A stretch of 46,591 nt of DNA from an uncultured Verrucomicrobia subdivision 3 bacterium (GCA_903913865.1 CAIWMU010000059.1:1-46591), one strand, 5' to 3'. Counted from the first letter of the stretch, positions 8,394-17,506 are shown. The notes: generated by a model from the letters alone, not told the origin. Numbers and translations: made by a program.

Positions 8394-9779
8394 ATGCAAC
8401 GTGTCTTAGCTATAGCATTGCTGACGTGGAAGGCCGCCCTGCGGTTCCGCCTGTTCCTCGTCATCTCCAGCCTGCTCCTTGCGACGGTTGTCCTGTTGCC
8501 GATGCTGATCAAGGATGACGGCACAGCGCGGGGCTTCACGCAGATCCTGCTGACCTACACCCTGGGCATCATCGCCACGCTGCTGGGACTTTCCACCCTC
8601 TGGCTGGCTTGCGGAACCCTCGCGCGGGATATTGAGGAGTGCCAGATTCAGATGATCGCCACAAAGCCGGTTGCCCGCTGGCAGATATGGGTTGGCAAAT
8701 GGGTCGGCCTGATGACCCTCAACGCGGCTCTTCTGGTCATCTCCGGTTCCAGTGTTTACCTCCTGCTCCAATGGCGGGCCACCCGGCTTCCAGCCGCGGA
8801 GCAGGCCATCCTTCGCAACGAGGTTCTCGTTTCCCGTGGCTCCGCCCGGGAGCGCAGCTTCGACAAGGAGATCAACGAGCAAACCGAGAAGCTTCTCATT
8901 GAACGGGTTCAGAAATATCCGGCCGACCGTGTTGACATGGTCGAGGTTCGCAAACAGATCCGGGAACAGGTGAAGGCTGAACTGCAGGTCGTTCCCCCTG
9001 GAGCGTTTCGTCCCTGGGAGATCAACCTCGGTGCCGCCGCCGCCCATCTGAAGGACCAGCCGCTCTACGTCCGGGTCAAGTTCAACTCGGCCCAAAAAAG
9101 CGTATCCGGCACCTTCGACGCCCTCTGGCAGTTTGGACTTCCCCAGAAAACCCAGATGTATCGTGCCGGTCCCATGAGCCTGGCGCCCGATACCTTCCAT
9201 GAATTCCAGATTCCCCCGAATCTGATTGATGAAAACGGGGTGCTCACCTTCGCATTCATCAACTCGAACGATGCCACACTCCTGTTCCCGCTGGAGGATG
9301 GCATGGAGATTCTCTACCGGGAGGGCGGTTTCCTGATGAATTATGTCCGGGGCCTCGGAATCATCTTCTGCTGGATGGCCCTCCTGTGTGCGATTGGACT
9401 GGCCTCCGCCAGCCTCCTTTCCTTCCCGGTGGCTGCGTTTTTCTCGCTCAGCCTTCTGGCGATCAGTCTTTCGACCGGCACCATCTCAAATGCCGTGACC
9501 CAGGGAACCATCGCGGATTACGACTCGGAGAAGGGGACGAGTGGATCCTCCCCGGCCGATGTCATCGTCATCCCGATGTTCAAGGCCACGCTCAAGCTGG
9601 TGAACATGGTGAAGGAATTCTCCCCTGTGGAGGCGCTCAGCACGGGCCGCAGCATCACATGGGGAGATCTGGGCCGGGCATTCGCACAGATCGTTCTAGG
9701 GATGGGAGGGACATTTGCCCTGGGAGGGATCCTGATTTTGAACCGGCGTGAACTTGCCACTGCCCAAGGAAACCAGTGA
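8394..9779 (+). CDS. ABC-2 type permease with large extracytoplasmic domain
   Basis: 461 residues if started at the ATG at 8394, 7 bp after the upstream stop; an upstream start at 8346 would overlap the ATPase gene and adds a non-hydrophobic leader, so it was not chosen. Two or three helices (about 10-35, 45-75, 105-130) precede a soluble domain of about 180 residues, then four more helices (about 318-345, 348-370, 425-450). The motif ARDIEECQIQMIATKPVARW (about 67-86) matches the ABC-2 permease coupling region. Likely second membrane subunit of the transporter. Its TGA overlaps the GTG start of the next gene. Confidence 0.82.
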   Translation: MQRVLAIALLTWKAALRFRLFLVISSLLLATVVLLPMLIKDDGTARGFTQILLTYTLGIIATLLGLSTLWLACGTLARDIEECQIQMIATKPVARWQIWVGKWVGLMTLNAALLVISGSSVYLLLQWRATRLPAAEQAILRNEVLVSRGSARERSFDKEINEQTEKLLIERVQKYPADRVDMVEVRKQIREQVKAELQVVPPGAFRPWEINLGAAAAHLKDQPLYVRVKFNSAQKSVSGTFDALWQFGLPQKTQMYRAGPMSLAPDTFHEFQIPPNLIDENGVLTFAFINSNDATLLFPLEDGMEILYREGGFLMNYVRGLGIIFCWMALLCAIGLASASLLSFPVAAFFSLSLLAISLSTGTISNAVTQGTIADYDSEKGTSGSSPADVIVIPMFKATLKLVNMVKEFSPVEALSTGRSITWGDLGRAFAQIVLGMGGTFALGGILILNRRELATAQGNQ

Positions 9780-11305
9780 GCTCGAACCTCAAAAAAGGAT
9801 TGTTGCTGCTGCTGGCCGCGTGCCTGCTTGTTGGATCATCGCGTGTGCAACTCTCGCTCAATGCCGATCGCGACAAGTTGGGCCTCACCCGGCTGCAGCC
9901 GCTTGAGAACGCACCCCCGGTGCTTGCCTTTACCACCGTGGCCCTCGGTGGCTTCCGGGGGCTCATTTCCAATGCCCTTTGGATCCGTGCCAACGATCTT
10001 CAGGAAGAGGACAAGTTCTTCGAGATGGTGCAGCTCGCTGACTGGATCACGAAGCTCGAACCGCACTTCGTGCAGGTCTGGCTCGTTCAGGCATGGAACA
10101 TGGCCTACAACATCTCCGTCAAATTCAAGGATTATCCGGACCGCTGGCGCTGGGTGGAGCGGGGGATCATGCTCCTGCGGGATGATGGCCTCCGCTGGAA
10201 TCCCAATGAGATGCTGATCTACCGGGAGCTTGGCTGGTTCTTCCAGCACAAGATGGGGCAGAATCTCGATGACGGTAACATGTATTACAAACAGCAGTGG
10301 GCCAACGAGATGGCCGTGGTGTTTGACAAAAAGAATCCGAATCTGGACGACCTCATCCATCCCACCACCGCCGACCAGACCAACCGGTCGAAAATCCTCC
10401 GGGAAAAGTACAAGATGAAGCCGGAGGTCATGAAGGAGGTTGATCAAAAATACGGGCCGCTGGAGTGGAGGCTGCCTGAGGCCCACGCGATTTATTGGGC
10501 ATGGCTGGGTCTGGAACAGGCACAGAAAAATCCTGCCAAGATCAAGCAGGACGACCTGATCACCCTCCACCGCGTGGTCTATCAATCGATGCAGATGGCT
10601 TTTCAGCGTGGCAAACTCGTCTCGAACCCGTTCGCAAAGCGCTTTGAGTTCGGTCCCAACCTGGCGATTATTCCAAAGGTCAGCTCCGCCTATGAGGATG
10701 CCTCAGAGGAGGATGCCAACAACCGGGAGCACATCCTTCGCGCCCATCGTAATTTCCTTCGGGATGCCGTCTATTTTCTCTACAACCACAACCGGGCGGC
10801 GGATGCAAAGTTCTGGTGGAATTACATGGCCAAAAAGTATCCTGAGAAGAATGTTCTCGATGGTATTCCCACCTCCCTTCCTGCAACCCTAACCGTTGAA
10901 CAGTATGCCGTGGCCCGGGTCCAGGAGGATGTGTCCGAGACCATGTCTCGTGACCGTGTGAAATCAGTGATCGAGGGTCTCATCGTGAATGCCTACGGCA
11001 GTGAGGCCATTGGCGAGGATGAGCGGGCCGCCGGTTACAAACTCCTTGCACGCCAGGTTCTTGCCACCTACGAGAGCAAGACCAAATCCCGTGGTGAGGC
11101 GATCGCCATGTCCACTTTTGAGGAGATGGACCGCGAGGTGTTCACGCGCTTGATGGACACTGAACAGGGAGTTCCCATTGAGATGCGCGCCGTGTTGAGA
11201 ACCATCCACGGGCTGCCCGCAGAAGCCCCCACTGCTGCCCCATCCACCAACGCGCCTCCGGCTGCCGCCGGCACAAACGCCCCTGCAGCTGCGGCAGCCA
11301 AATAG
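9776..11305 (+). CDS. Conserved-looking membrane-anchored protein of unknown function
   Basis: 509 residues beginning with GTG that overlaps the previous TGA (GTGA), so translation is probably coupled. A hydrophobic stretch at residues 6-22 is a signal anchor or signal peptide. The remainder is soluble, aromatic-rich and mostly helical (for example WITKLEPHFVQVWLVQAWNMAYN, residues about 90-112, resembling TPR-like helical packing); the last 35 residues are Ala/Pro/Thr low complexity. I do not recognise a named family. Its position as last gene of the ABC/SPFH operon suggests a periplasmic accessory of that system. A hairpin follows directly after the stop. Confidence 0.75.
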   Translation: MSSNLKKGLLLLLAACLLVGSSRVQLSLNADRDKLGLTRLQPLENAPPVLAFTTVALGGFRGLISNALWIRANDLQEEDKFFEMVQLADWITKLEPHFVQVWLVQAWNMAYNISVKFKDYPDRWRWVERGIMLLRDDGLRWNPNEMLIYRELGWFFQHKMGQNLDDGNMYYKQQWANEMAVVFDKKNPNLDDLIHPTTADQTNRSKILREKYKMKPEVMKEVDQKYGPLEWRLPEAHAIYWAWLGLEQAQKNPAKIKQDDLITLHRVVYQSMQMAFQRGKLVSNPFAKRFEFGPNLAIIPKVSSAYEDASEEDANNREHILRAHRNFLRDAVYFLYNHNRAADAKFWWNYMAKKYPEKNVLDGIPTSLPATLTVEQYAVARVQEDVSETMSRDRVKSVIEGLIVNAYGSEAIGEDERAAGYKLLARQVLATYESKTKSRGEAIAMSTFEEMDREVFTRLMDTEQGVPIEMRAVLRTIHGLPAEAPTAAPSTNAPPAAAGTNAPAAAAAK

Positions 11306-11325
11306 CCTGCCCGGGCGGCAGGTTT
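11306..11325 (+). terminator. Hairpin directly after the ABC/SPFH operon
   Basis: CCTGCC (11306-11311) pairs with GGCAGG (11317-11322) across a 5-nt loop, immediately after the TAG at 11303-11305, and TTT follows. Short U tract, so a modest intrinsic terminator candidate. Confidence 0.4.
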
Positions 11326-11530
11326 CGGGTGTCCCGGGGTGTAAGGGTGGAATGTCAAGGCTTCAAAATCTTCGTTCCATAAGAAAAGACCACTGGCGCG
11401 ATGTGTCCACATGTGTAATGTTAACTCTGAAACTTGTGGAGGTTGAGTCAAGGAGTTGTCGGGCGACGCCCGGATTTTCCGGTGGGTTTGGAAACGCTGA
11501 ACAGCCATCTGCATGTACAGGAGGATGCCC

Positions 11531-12127
11531 ATGACAGCAACTGTAAGACAGGATACCGCTCCGGTGGAAACCGAAGTTTCCCGGAAGATGATCGTCACCG
11601 TGTTTTATCCGGATGCGCAGGCCGGGGCGTATCTGGTCAAATCGGTGCAGAGAGCACTACAGGCGGCTGGTGAAAAGGACACACTCGATCCCAGACCCTG
11701 GAGGCTGGACATCCTGAGCTGGCCGGAGATGCAGGTCCAAGCCATGCGGGATATAGCCACTTCGGAGATGATCCTTGTCCCGGTGGACTACTCCTATGCC
11801 TGCTCCCCGTTCTTCAGGTTCTGGGCTGAGACATGGCCCGACCCCACCTGCGGCCCGTGCCTCCTTCTGGCTCTTCGTGGCGGAGTGTCGGAAAGCGCAC
11901 CTTCCATTCAAGCGTTTCTGGCATGGCTGAAGCGGCTTGCAGAACGAAAGGGAATGGACTTTGCCCTCGGCGAGGTTCCATTCATCGAGTCCAACGGTGG
12001 CGGGGCGCAGGGAGGAGCATCCCGGGCGACAGCGGGCTCCGGAGTGGAGAACCAATCCCAACACCGGAGCCTCGCAAACACCTGGCAGGGACCTCCGGAA
12101 CTTCGTTTCTGGGGTCTCAACGAATAA
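11531..12127 (+). CDS. Uncharacterised 198-residue protein
   Basis: The ATG at 11531 is chosen because an ideal AGGAGG lies at 11519-11524 with 6-nt spacing; the earlier in-frame ATG at 11513 sits inside or before that site. No signal peptide or membrane helix. The pattern is alpha/beta-like: a strand (IVTVFYPD), a helix, WRLDILSWPEM, then MILVPVDYSYACS, and a later LLLALRGG followed by a helix ending GMDFALGEVPF. Short proteins with a similar WRxDxL...A...ADLI plan are, in my memory, common in Verrucomicrobiota genomes, but I know no function. The C-terminal 50 residues are low complexity. Preceded by 225 bp of non-coding DNA. Confidence 0.65.
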   Translation: MTATVRQDTAPVETEVSRKMIVTVFYPDAQAGAYLVKSVQRALQAAGEKDTLDPRPWRLDILSWPEMQVQAMRDIATSEMILVPVDYSYACSPFFRFWAETWPDPTCGPCLLLALRGGVSESAPSIQAFLAWLKRLAERKGMDFALGEVPFIESNGGGAQGGASRATAGSGVENQSQHRSLANTWQGPPELRFWGLNE

Positions 12128-12138
12128 TCGCCGGTCGA

Positions 12139-12573
12139 TCAGGCCCAGACTTTGCCCTCGAGCAGCCGGTTCACCTGCGTTTTGGCCCGAGCCTTGTCCT
12201 TCCTGAGGATCGCGACCTTCAGGAAATGGCGGACCACCAGATCGTCCTCGACAGCCTCGGTGAACAGTTTGTGATAACGCGCAACCACCCTGATGATGTG
12301 GGTGAGGGGGTCCTTGAGGGAGTTGAGAATTTCGCCGTCCTCAACGTCGAAGTGTTCACTCGTGTCCACCCCGCGCTCGATGAGCAACTGTTGCCAGACC
12401 CTGAAAACGTGCTGGATGCAGCCGAGCAGGCTCCCATCTGCGTTTTCCAACTGGCGGGTCAGGACTTTGCTGAACATCACCTGCACCACACGTATCTGTT
12501 TCGCGATGATGACTGTTTCCTCCGGGGACGGTTCGACTGACTTCTTCTGTTTGACGGGTTGTTTTGATTTCAT
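12139..12573 (-). CDS. Uncharacterised small helical protein
   Basis: 144 residues from the ATG at 12573; a TTG 30 nt upstream is possible but less likely. The N-terminus is Lys/Pro/Ser-rich (MKSKQPVKQKKSVEPSPEE), followed by an all-helical acidic/basic domain (QIRVVQVMFSKVLTRQLENAD ... VDTSEHFDVEDGEILNSL ... RYHKLFTEAVEDDLVVRHFL). No membrane helix or catalytic motif. It converges with the gene ending at 12127. I do not recognise the family. Coding status rests on length, codon pattern and absence of a better frame. Confidence 0.55.
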   Translation of the reverse strand: MKSKQPVKQKKSVEPSPEETVIIAKQIRVVQVMFSKVLTRQLENADGSLLGCIQHVFRVWQQLLIERGVDTSEHFDVEDGEILNSLKDPLTHIIRVVARYHKLFTEAVEDDLVVRHFLKVAILRKDKARAKTQVNRLLEGKVWA

Positions 12574-12672
12574 GCGCGTGATTATACGGATGGGGTGTGA
12601 CAAATGCGGTCACTCCCGGCAGGAACCTTTGCTGAACTTTCGCAGGGGTATCGTGGACGTGTTTGGCATTCA

Positions 12673-12704
12673 GGACGGACCTGTCTCTTGAAACAGACCC
12701 GTCC
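12673..12704. other. Inverted repeat downstream of the large secreted-protein gene
   Basis: GGACGG (12673-12678) and CTGT pair with ACAG and CCGTCC (12699-12704); a 2x2 AC/AC internal loop separates the two stems and the loop is 8 nt. It lies 31 bp beyond the stop of the 12735-16136 gene. There is no T run on the minus strand, so termination is only a guess. Confidence 0.3.
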
Positions 12705-12734
12705 ATGGAATGACCTTACGGTCCAGGACATTGA

Positions 12735-15700
12735 TCACGGGTAAATGAGCCGGTAGAACACGGTCGGATTCGCCTGATCGATGGTGAAGGTCATCGTGTT
12801 TGTAGCAGTCGAACCGGTCACGTCTTTCCAAGTGCCGGTGATACCTGTCGCGAGGCTGTTGGTCTGCGATTGCAATTTCCACCCGGTGTGATCGGCCGGC
12901 CATGAGAGCGTGAGCCGGTTGCCCGACACGCCCGGGACAAGGGTTGTGGGAGTCGTGTTGACTCCGTTCCCCACCACGAGGGTGGTTGTGCTCGGGAGGT
13001 AGGTGACGTCGCCTGAGTAGATGGCGGTGAGCGTGTAGTTGGCCGGGACGATGGTCGAGGTGCTCTCTGCCGATCCGAACGTTACGGTCCCGGTGCTCAG
13101 AACCACATTGTTGGTCTTGAAAGTGACCTTGCCCGTCGCCTCGGTCGCCGTCACTCCGTTGGTCCTGATGATCGCGGTGAAAACCGCACCCTGGTTGACC
13201 GTGGACGGGATGACAGCCGGAGTTCCTGTAGGCGAGGTGGTGGTCAGCGACACGTCATCAATCAAATCTCCGCCAAAATCAGCCACATCCGCGCCAGTGG
13301 CGACGAAGAACTGAACCAGAACGCTGGTGGCGTCGGCGGGAGCCACCGATGGGCTGACGCTGAATTGGGTCCAACTGGTCCCCGGGTTGAAGTGAACCCA
13401 GTCCGAGGCTCCGCCCAGAACACCGAGGATGTTCCCGACTTGATCCAGCCATACTGCTTTATACTGTTGAAAGTGGACACCGTTCTCGGGGAGCTTTTTT
13501 GCCCAGAAGGAGAAGTTGTAGGTATTTCCGGGGATAATGGCCGCGCTGCCCTGATTGGCCACATTTTGTTCGAGTATGGAGGTCTGGGCCATGGCGGTGG
13601 CGTTGGTCACATAGAGAGACTCGCAGGCGGTTCCACTGTGGAAATCGGTGGTGATCCGGGTCGGGGGTTGAGTCCCGAGGAGTGGCGGTCCCCAATTGGA
13701 GCTCTCAGATGTGGTGCCATTGTCTGTCTCGAAGTCGCCATTCTGGACTTCTTCGACAATAACGGGGGGGATTTCGAGAACCTGATAGAAATCCGCCCCC
13801 GGCATGGGGTCAAAGGCCGAGGACACTGCTGAGCCGCTCAGGAGGCCGCCCAGGTCGGTCCAATTGCTGTTGTCAGGGGAACTCTGGGGTTGATAGGAAT
13901 TCGTGGCAAGAGCACTCCAGCTCAGCACGTTGCCTCGCAGGACGGAGAGTTCAAGGGTTGAGGGAACCGTGGCGCCGGTGGTGGATCCGACCACCTGGCC
14001 GTAGGAGGAGCCAATCCGGAATTCGTCCGCTAGATCAGCCGCACCCCCACCCTGGAAATTGAGCCCCATTCCGGAGATTGTTCCGACATCGAAGGAGTTG
14101 TAGGTCATATCGGCGGGGGTGCCTGGCGCGTCCGTGCCGGCCGGGGGGTCAATCCAAAGACTGAGCGTATCGTTGGCGCCCGAAGTGTTGAAATCAATTT
14201 TCAATACGGCGAGATGCACTTGATTATAATTCACGCCGCCGCTCTTGCTGGCAAAGTTGGATCCTCCCGAAGCACCACCCGTGGTGGGAACCGAACCCAG
14301 ACCAAACTTTCCGGCGGTGGCAGTAAAGCCGCCGAACACACCAAAGCCGCAGAAGAGGCTGCTGGCACCATTGCCGGGGAAGTAAACGCCGTTAAAGTTT
14401 CCACCATTATCACCGAGTTGATTGAATAGAAAGCTCACATACACCGTTCCAATGGAGAGCGGGTTTAAGAGAGAAACTTGAGACCGGTTTACCGGGGCCT
14501 GGCGGAACGCCTTATTGGCCGTTGGCAGGTTAAAATAGGTCATCCCACTGTCCAGAGTCACGGTGCCCCCGATGGTCCAATTGCCGGTGAATCCGCTGGC
14601 CGTGGTGGCATCACCGTTGGCAAGCGCCGCATAATTGAACGGCTCGTAAGCAGCGATGGGACGGGGTGCGGCGGGGGTGGCGGTTACTTCGGAGGAGTTG
14701 GCACTGGCGCCAATCGCATTGACGGCCCGCACGACATAAAAATAGGAGGTTCCATTGGCCGCAGTGGGATCGATATAACTGGTTGAGGCGGTGGAATTGG
14801 TAACGGTATAAGCACCCGGGACTGTCCCGCGCAGGACTTTGTAACTGGTCGGACTGCCGACCGTTGGAGCGGTCCAGGACAAAGCGACCTGATTGTTTCC
14901 CGGCGTTGCCGACAAGCCGGTGGGGGCGGAGGGCACTCCGAGGGTGGGAGTGGCGGAGACAAACGAACTGTTGGCGCTCTCGCCACCCGCATTCACCGCC
15001 GACACCTCATAGAAGTAGGTCGCGCCACCGGTCACTGAATCGGTGAAAGTCACCGTGGGGGCAGTGCTGGTGCCAATGGTTGCGTATGTCCCGCCGCTGG
15101 TGGTTGCCCGCTTCACGTTGTAGCTGGCCGGACTGCCGGTGCTGGGGTTCCAGATCAAGGTGACGGAATTTGCTCCAGAGGAAGCCACCCGCAAACCTGT
15201 CGGAGTCGCGGGCGGGGTGGCACCGGATGCCGGCGTCACATCGGCCCAAGTGGTGCCGAAACGAATCTCATCGGTTATCACAGTGGATCCACCCAACGCT
15301 GTAAGGAAGTCGGCAATTTTATTCATATCTGTGTAAGTCCCGGTAAATGTTCCACTGGCCGCTGGCTGCGAACCGCCCGGTGCCGGATTGATCCAGATAC
15401 TCCCGCTCTTGTAATATGTTCCCCCGGAATCTTTATCGAATTTTACAACGATGAAATAAGTCGTGCCAAAGCTGATGGTGCCCGCAGCAGTTCCCAGAAC
15501 TGTCCCGCTGCCGTTGACGACCGTGGCCACACCAAAAGTCCCGGGGGCGGTCATGCCCATGTAATAACCTTTGTTTTGACCGGCACCGTTATCCACGGCG
15601 AAACCAGTTTTGTTGGCCGTGTAGGAGGGGGCGTTGTATAGAAAACTTACATAAACCGTGGGAGTGGTGGCGGGGAGGATGGCGGTGGCCAGATTTTCTC

Positions 15701-16136
15701 CCTGGTAAGGAACGGACGTGCTCCACTGCAAGGCACTATTGTCCGTCTGCAGGCCGGGATAGGTCAGTCCGCCGACAACAGTTGTTCCCGCTCCACCCGC
15801 AAACCATGTGCCTGAGAACCCACCGCCGGTGGTCGCGGTGGGGGTGCCTGTGGCCGTGCTGACGGCACCATTATTTATGGCTCCCAACGGGTAGTTAAAA
15901 GGCTCGTAAGCGAGGATCGCGGCGTTTGAAATACCCGTCAGCGCCAGACTGGCCATGAGTGTCAGCAGTGCGTGAGCGCCAGTCACCGAAGTCACGAAGT
16001 GTGTTCCCCTGGCCAGCCAGGAGCGGATCACGAGATGGATACGGCTTGGAATTATTGTTTCACAGGAACCTCCGAAAACTGCATTCCGGAGTCGGGTTAA
16101 TGGTGATGGTTCAGTTTTTGGTGCTGTGGTTTTCAT
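12735..16136 (-). CDS. Large secreted modular protein: two LamG-like modules, two fibronectin-III repeats, Ig-like repeat
   Basis: 1133 residues. The ATG at 16136 has GAGG 7 nt upstream. About 50 polar residues precede a hydrophobic signal segment (about 54-72, ending ISNA), so the export signal is unusually far from the N-terminus; the start could be later. A module opening with LAYEPFNYP (about 75) recurs as AAYEPFNYA (about 493); both look like concanavalin/LamG-type folds. Between them are two FN3 repeats (about 305-395, APTGLS... about 400-490). A jelly-roll-like region (NGDFETDNG..., about 795-960), an Ig-like repeat (about 965-1060) and a C-terminal domain ending VFYRLIYP follow. No catalytic domain is visible; probably a surface or carbohydrate-binding protein. 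Typical of Verrucomicrobiota secretomes. Confidence 0.85.
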   Translation of the reverse strand: MKTTAPKTEPSPLTRLRNAVFGGSCETIIPSRIHLVIRSWLARGTHFVTSVTGAHALLTLMASLALTGISNAAILAYEPFNYPLGAINNGAVSTATGTPTATTGGGFSGTWFAGGAGTTVVGGLTYPGLQTDNSALQWSTSVPYQGENLATAILPATTPTVYVSFLYNAPSYTANKTGFAVDNGAGQNKGYYMGMTAPGTFGVATVVNGSGTVLGTAAGTISFGTTYFIVVKFDKDSGGTYYKSGSIWINPAPGGSQPAASGTFTGTYTDMNKIADFLTALGGSTVITDEIRFGTTWADVTPASGATPPATPTGLRVASSGANSVTLIWNPSTGSPASYNVKRATTSGGTYATIGTSTAPTVTFTDSVTGGATYFYEVSAVNAGGESANSSFVSATPTLGVPSAPTGLSATPGNNQVALSWTAPTVGSPTSYKVLRGTVPGAYTVTNSTASTSYIDPTAANGTSYFYVVRAVNAIGASANSSEVTATPAAPRPIAAYEPFNYAALANGDATTASGFTGNWTIGGTVTLDSGMTYFNLPTANKAFRQAPVNRSQVSLLNPLSIGTVYVSFLFNQLGDNGGNFNGVYFPGNGASSLFCGFGVFGGFTATAGKFGLGSVPTTGGASGGSNFASKSGGVNYNQVHLAVLKIDFNTSGANDTLSLWIDPPAGTDAPGTPADMTYNSFDVGTISGMGLNFQGGGAADLADEFRIGSSYGQVVGSTTGATVPSTLELSVLRGNVLSWSALATNSYQPQSSPDNSNWTDLGGLLSGSAVSSAFDPMPGADFYQVLEIPPVIVEEVQNGDFETDNGTTSESSNWGPPLLGTQPPTRITTDFHSGTACESLYVTNATAMAQTSILEQNVANQGSAAIIPGNTYNFSFWAKKLPENGVHFQQYKAVWLDQVGNILGVLGGASDWVHFNPGTSWTQFSVSPSVAPADATSVLVQFFVATGADVADFGGDLIDDVSLTTTSPTGTPAVIPSTVNQGAVFTAIIRTNGVTATEATGKVTFKTNNVVLSTGTVTFGSAESTSTIVPANYTLTAIYSGDVTYLPSTTTLVVGNGVNTTPTTLVPGVSGNRLTLSWPADHTGWKLQSQTNSLATGITGTWKDVTGSTATNTMTFTIDQANPTVFYRLIYP

Positions 16137-16222
16137 GGCGGATCCTCTTGCTGGTGTTTGATTGACTATTAATTGCTCGAGATTGTTTGGATTTCGGTCG
16201 TTTCTGAATTCAACTTTGCTTT

Positions 16223-16453
16223 TCAGGCGGTGTTCCGTGGCAACAACTCCAACTGAACGATCTGTTCCTGACGGGCCATGTTGTAAATCAGGTTGATCAG
16301 GCGAATCGCCGCCGCATTCCGCCGCCGCCCGATTTGGCTCTCGTAAAATCCTTTCATGGACGGGCCCATATAACTGAAGTCATGTTCGCCCCCCCGAAAT
16401 CCTCCATTTCTGCCGGTTTTTAGTCGCTGATAGTTAACCAGATATAAACGCAT
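16223..16453 (-). pseudogene. Transposase-like C-terminal remnant
   Basis: 76 residues. The C-terminal half (AIRLINLIYNMARQEQIVQLE) resembles the last helix of IS5-like transposases (NL.YN..R.EQI..L). The first half has no catalytic DDE pattern, and no terminal inverted repeats were seen, so this would be a decayed fragment. Lies upstream of the large secreted-protein gene. The call rests on a short similarity from memory and is uncertain. Confidence 0.4.
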
Positions 16454-16858
16454 GGGAACCTGCTATCCGGCTTCCGCGCGCTTTGGGGAGAATCGCTTTT
16501 GTTTCAGGTGTATTTTGTTCCAAGTGTCCACTTCGGAAGCCGCCCGGCAAGTTCTTTCAACGAAGGAAGGGAGACAAAACTTGCGGTTACCCCCGATACA
16601 TCCTGAAAATTCGATTTTGAGCTGTGGGATAAGCTGGTTGAGCGTCCTAACAAGCAAAGCGTCGGAGAAGCTGTTACACCCACCCGGCAGGGGCATCCCT
16701 ATCGGGCACGATCGCAGCGTGGTGATACGCGGCCGCCCGGGGTGTTTGAAAGTTTGCATTTCGCAGTCAGGATGGCATGGTTGAATCATGCACGGGAATT
16801 TTGACCGGAAAAGGGGACCCGTCGGCAGGGTGCCTGCCTGGCGGCCCTACCCTGCTGC
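16454..16858. other. Intergenic stretch of 405 bp, no gene seen
   Basis: Open frames here are short and lack ribosome binding sites or recognisable proteins. The stretch may include more eroded insertion-sequence DNA next to the remnant at 16223-16453. The only clear structure is the hairpin at 16825-16855 before pcm. Confidence 0.5.
16825..16855 (+). promoter_or_regulatory. Hairpin ending 3 nt before the pcm start codon
   Basis: GCAGGGT (16825-16831) pairs with ACCCTGC (16849-16855), and an inner GCC/GGC adds 3 bp with a 3-nt bulge. No Shine-Dalgarno sequence is visible before the ATG at 16859, so the hairpin may gate translation or mark a different transcript start. Confidence 0.35.
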
Positions 16859-17506
16859 ATGATTCCCACACCAGATACTCCCCAGCGGATTCCCATCGAG
16901 CAATTGACTGGTTCAGGGCGTCGTATTTCCGATCCACGGGTGCTCACGGCGATGAGAGAGGTGCCCCGGCACGAGTTTGTGCCTGAGGCGTGCCGGTTGC
17001 ACGCCTACGAGGATCGTGCCCTGCCGATCGGGCACGGGCAGACGATATCCCAGCCCTACATTGTGGCGCTGATGACGGAGCTGATCCAACCCCGTCCGAC
17101 GGACCGTGTGCTTGAGATCGGCTGTGGATGCGGTTACCAGGCAGCAGTTCTTTCGCGGCTCGTGGAGCAGGTTTACTCTGTCGAAATCGTGGAAGCGCTG
17201 GCCATTGGTGCTGTGCGCGATCTGATCCGTCTCGGCTGCAGAAATGTCCATGTGCGGGTGGGGGATGGGTCTTTCGGGTGGCCTGAGATGGCACCATTTG
17301 ATGCCGTGATCGTAGCCTGTGCACCCGAGCGGATTCCCGCAGCACTGGTGGAGCAACTCAGGGAAGGGGGGCGGATGGTTATTCCGGTTGGTCCGGACGG
17401 TCATCAGGAGTTGCTGCTCCTTACAAAGCAAGGGGGAGCCCTTCTTCAAAAGTCAGTTCTTCCGGTTCGCTTTGTGCCCATGACCGGCGCGGCGCAAAAC
17501 CGATAG
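16859..17506 (+). CDS. pcm: Protein-L-isoaspartate O-methyltransferase
   Basis: 215 residues, the usual length for this SAM-dependent enzyme, which methylates L-isoaspartyl residues so that aged proteins can be repaired. Family landmarks are all present: VPRHEFVPEA (about 39-48), LPIGHGQTISQPYIVA (about 59-74), motif I VLEIGCGCGYQAAVLS (about 87-102), GDGSFGW (about 139-145), APFDAVIVACAPERIP (about 149-164) and the closing VRFVPMTG. Motif I normally reads EIGTGSGYQ; here Thr and Ser are both Cys. The enzyme is cytosolic. Followed after 97 bp by mfd on the same strand. Confidence 0.95.
   Translation: MIPTPDTPQRIPIEQLTGSGRRISDPRVLTAMREVPRHEFVPEACRLHAYEDRALPIGHGQTISQPYIVALMTELIQPRPTDRVLEIGCGCGYQAAVLSRLVEQVYSVEIVEALAIGAVRDLIRLGCRNVHVRVGDGSFGWPEMAPFDAVIVACAPERIPAALVEQLREGGRMVIPVGPDGHQELLLLTKQGGALLQKSVLPVRFVPMTGAAQNR

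Noticed and set aside
11460-11472. CGGGCGACGCCCG palindrome before the gene at 11531
   Set aside because: One-base centre cannot form an RNA hairpin and no repeat unit or promoter element adjoins; likely chance.
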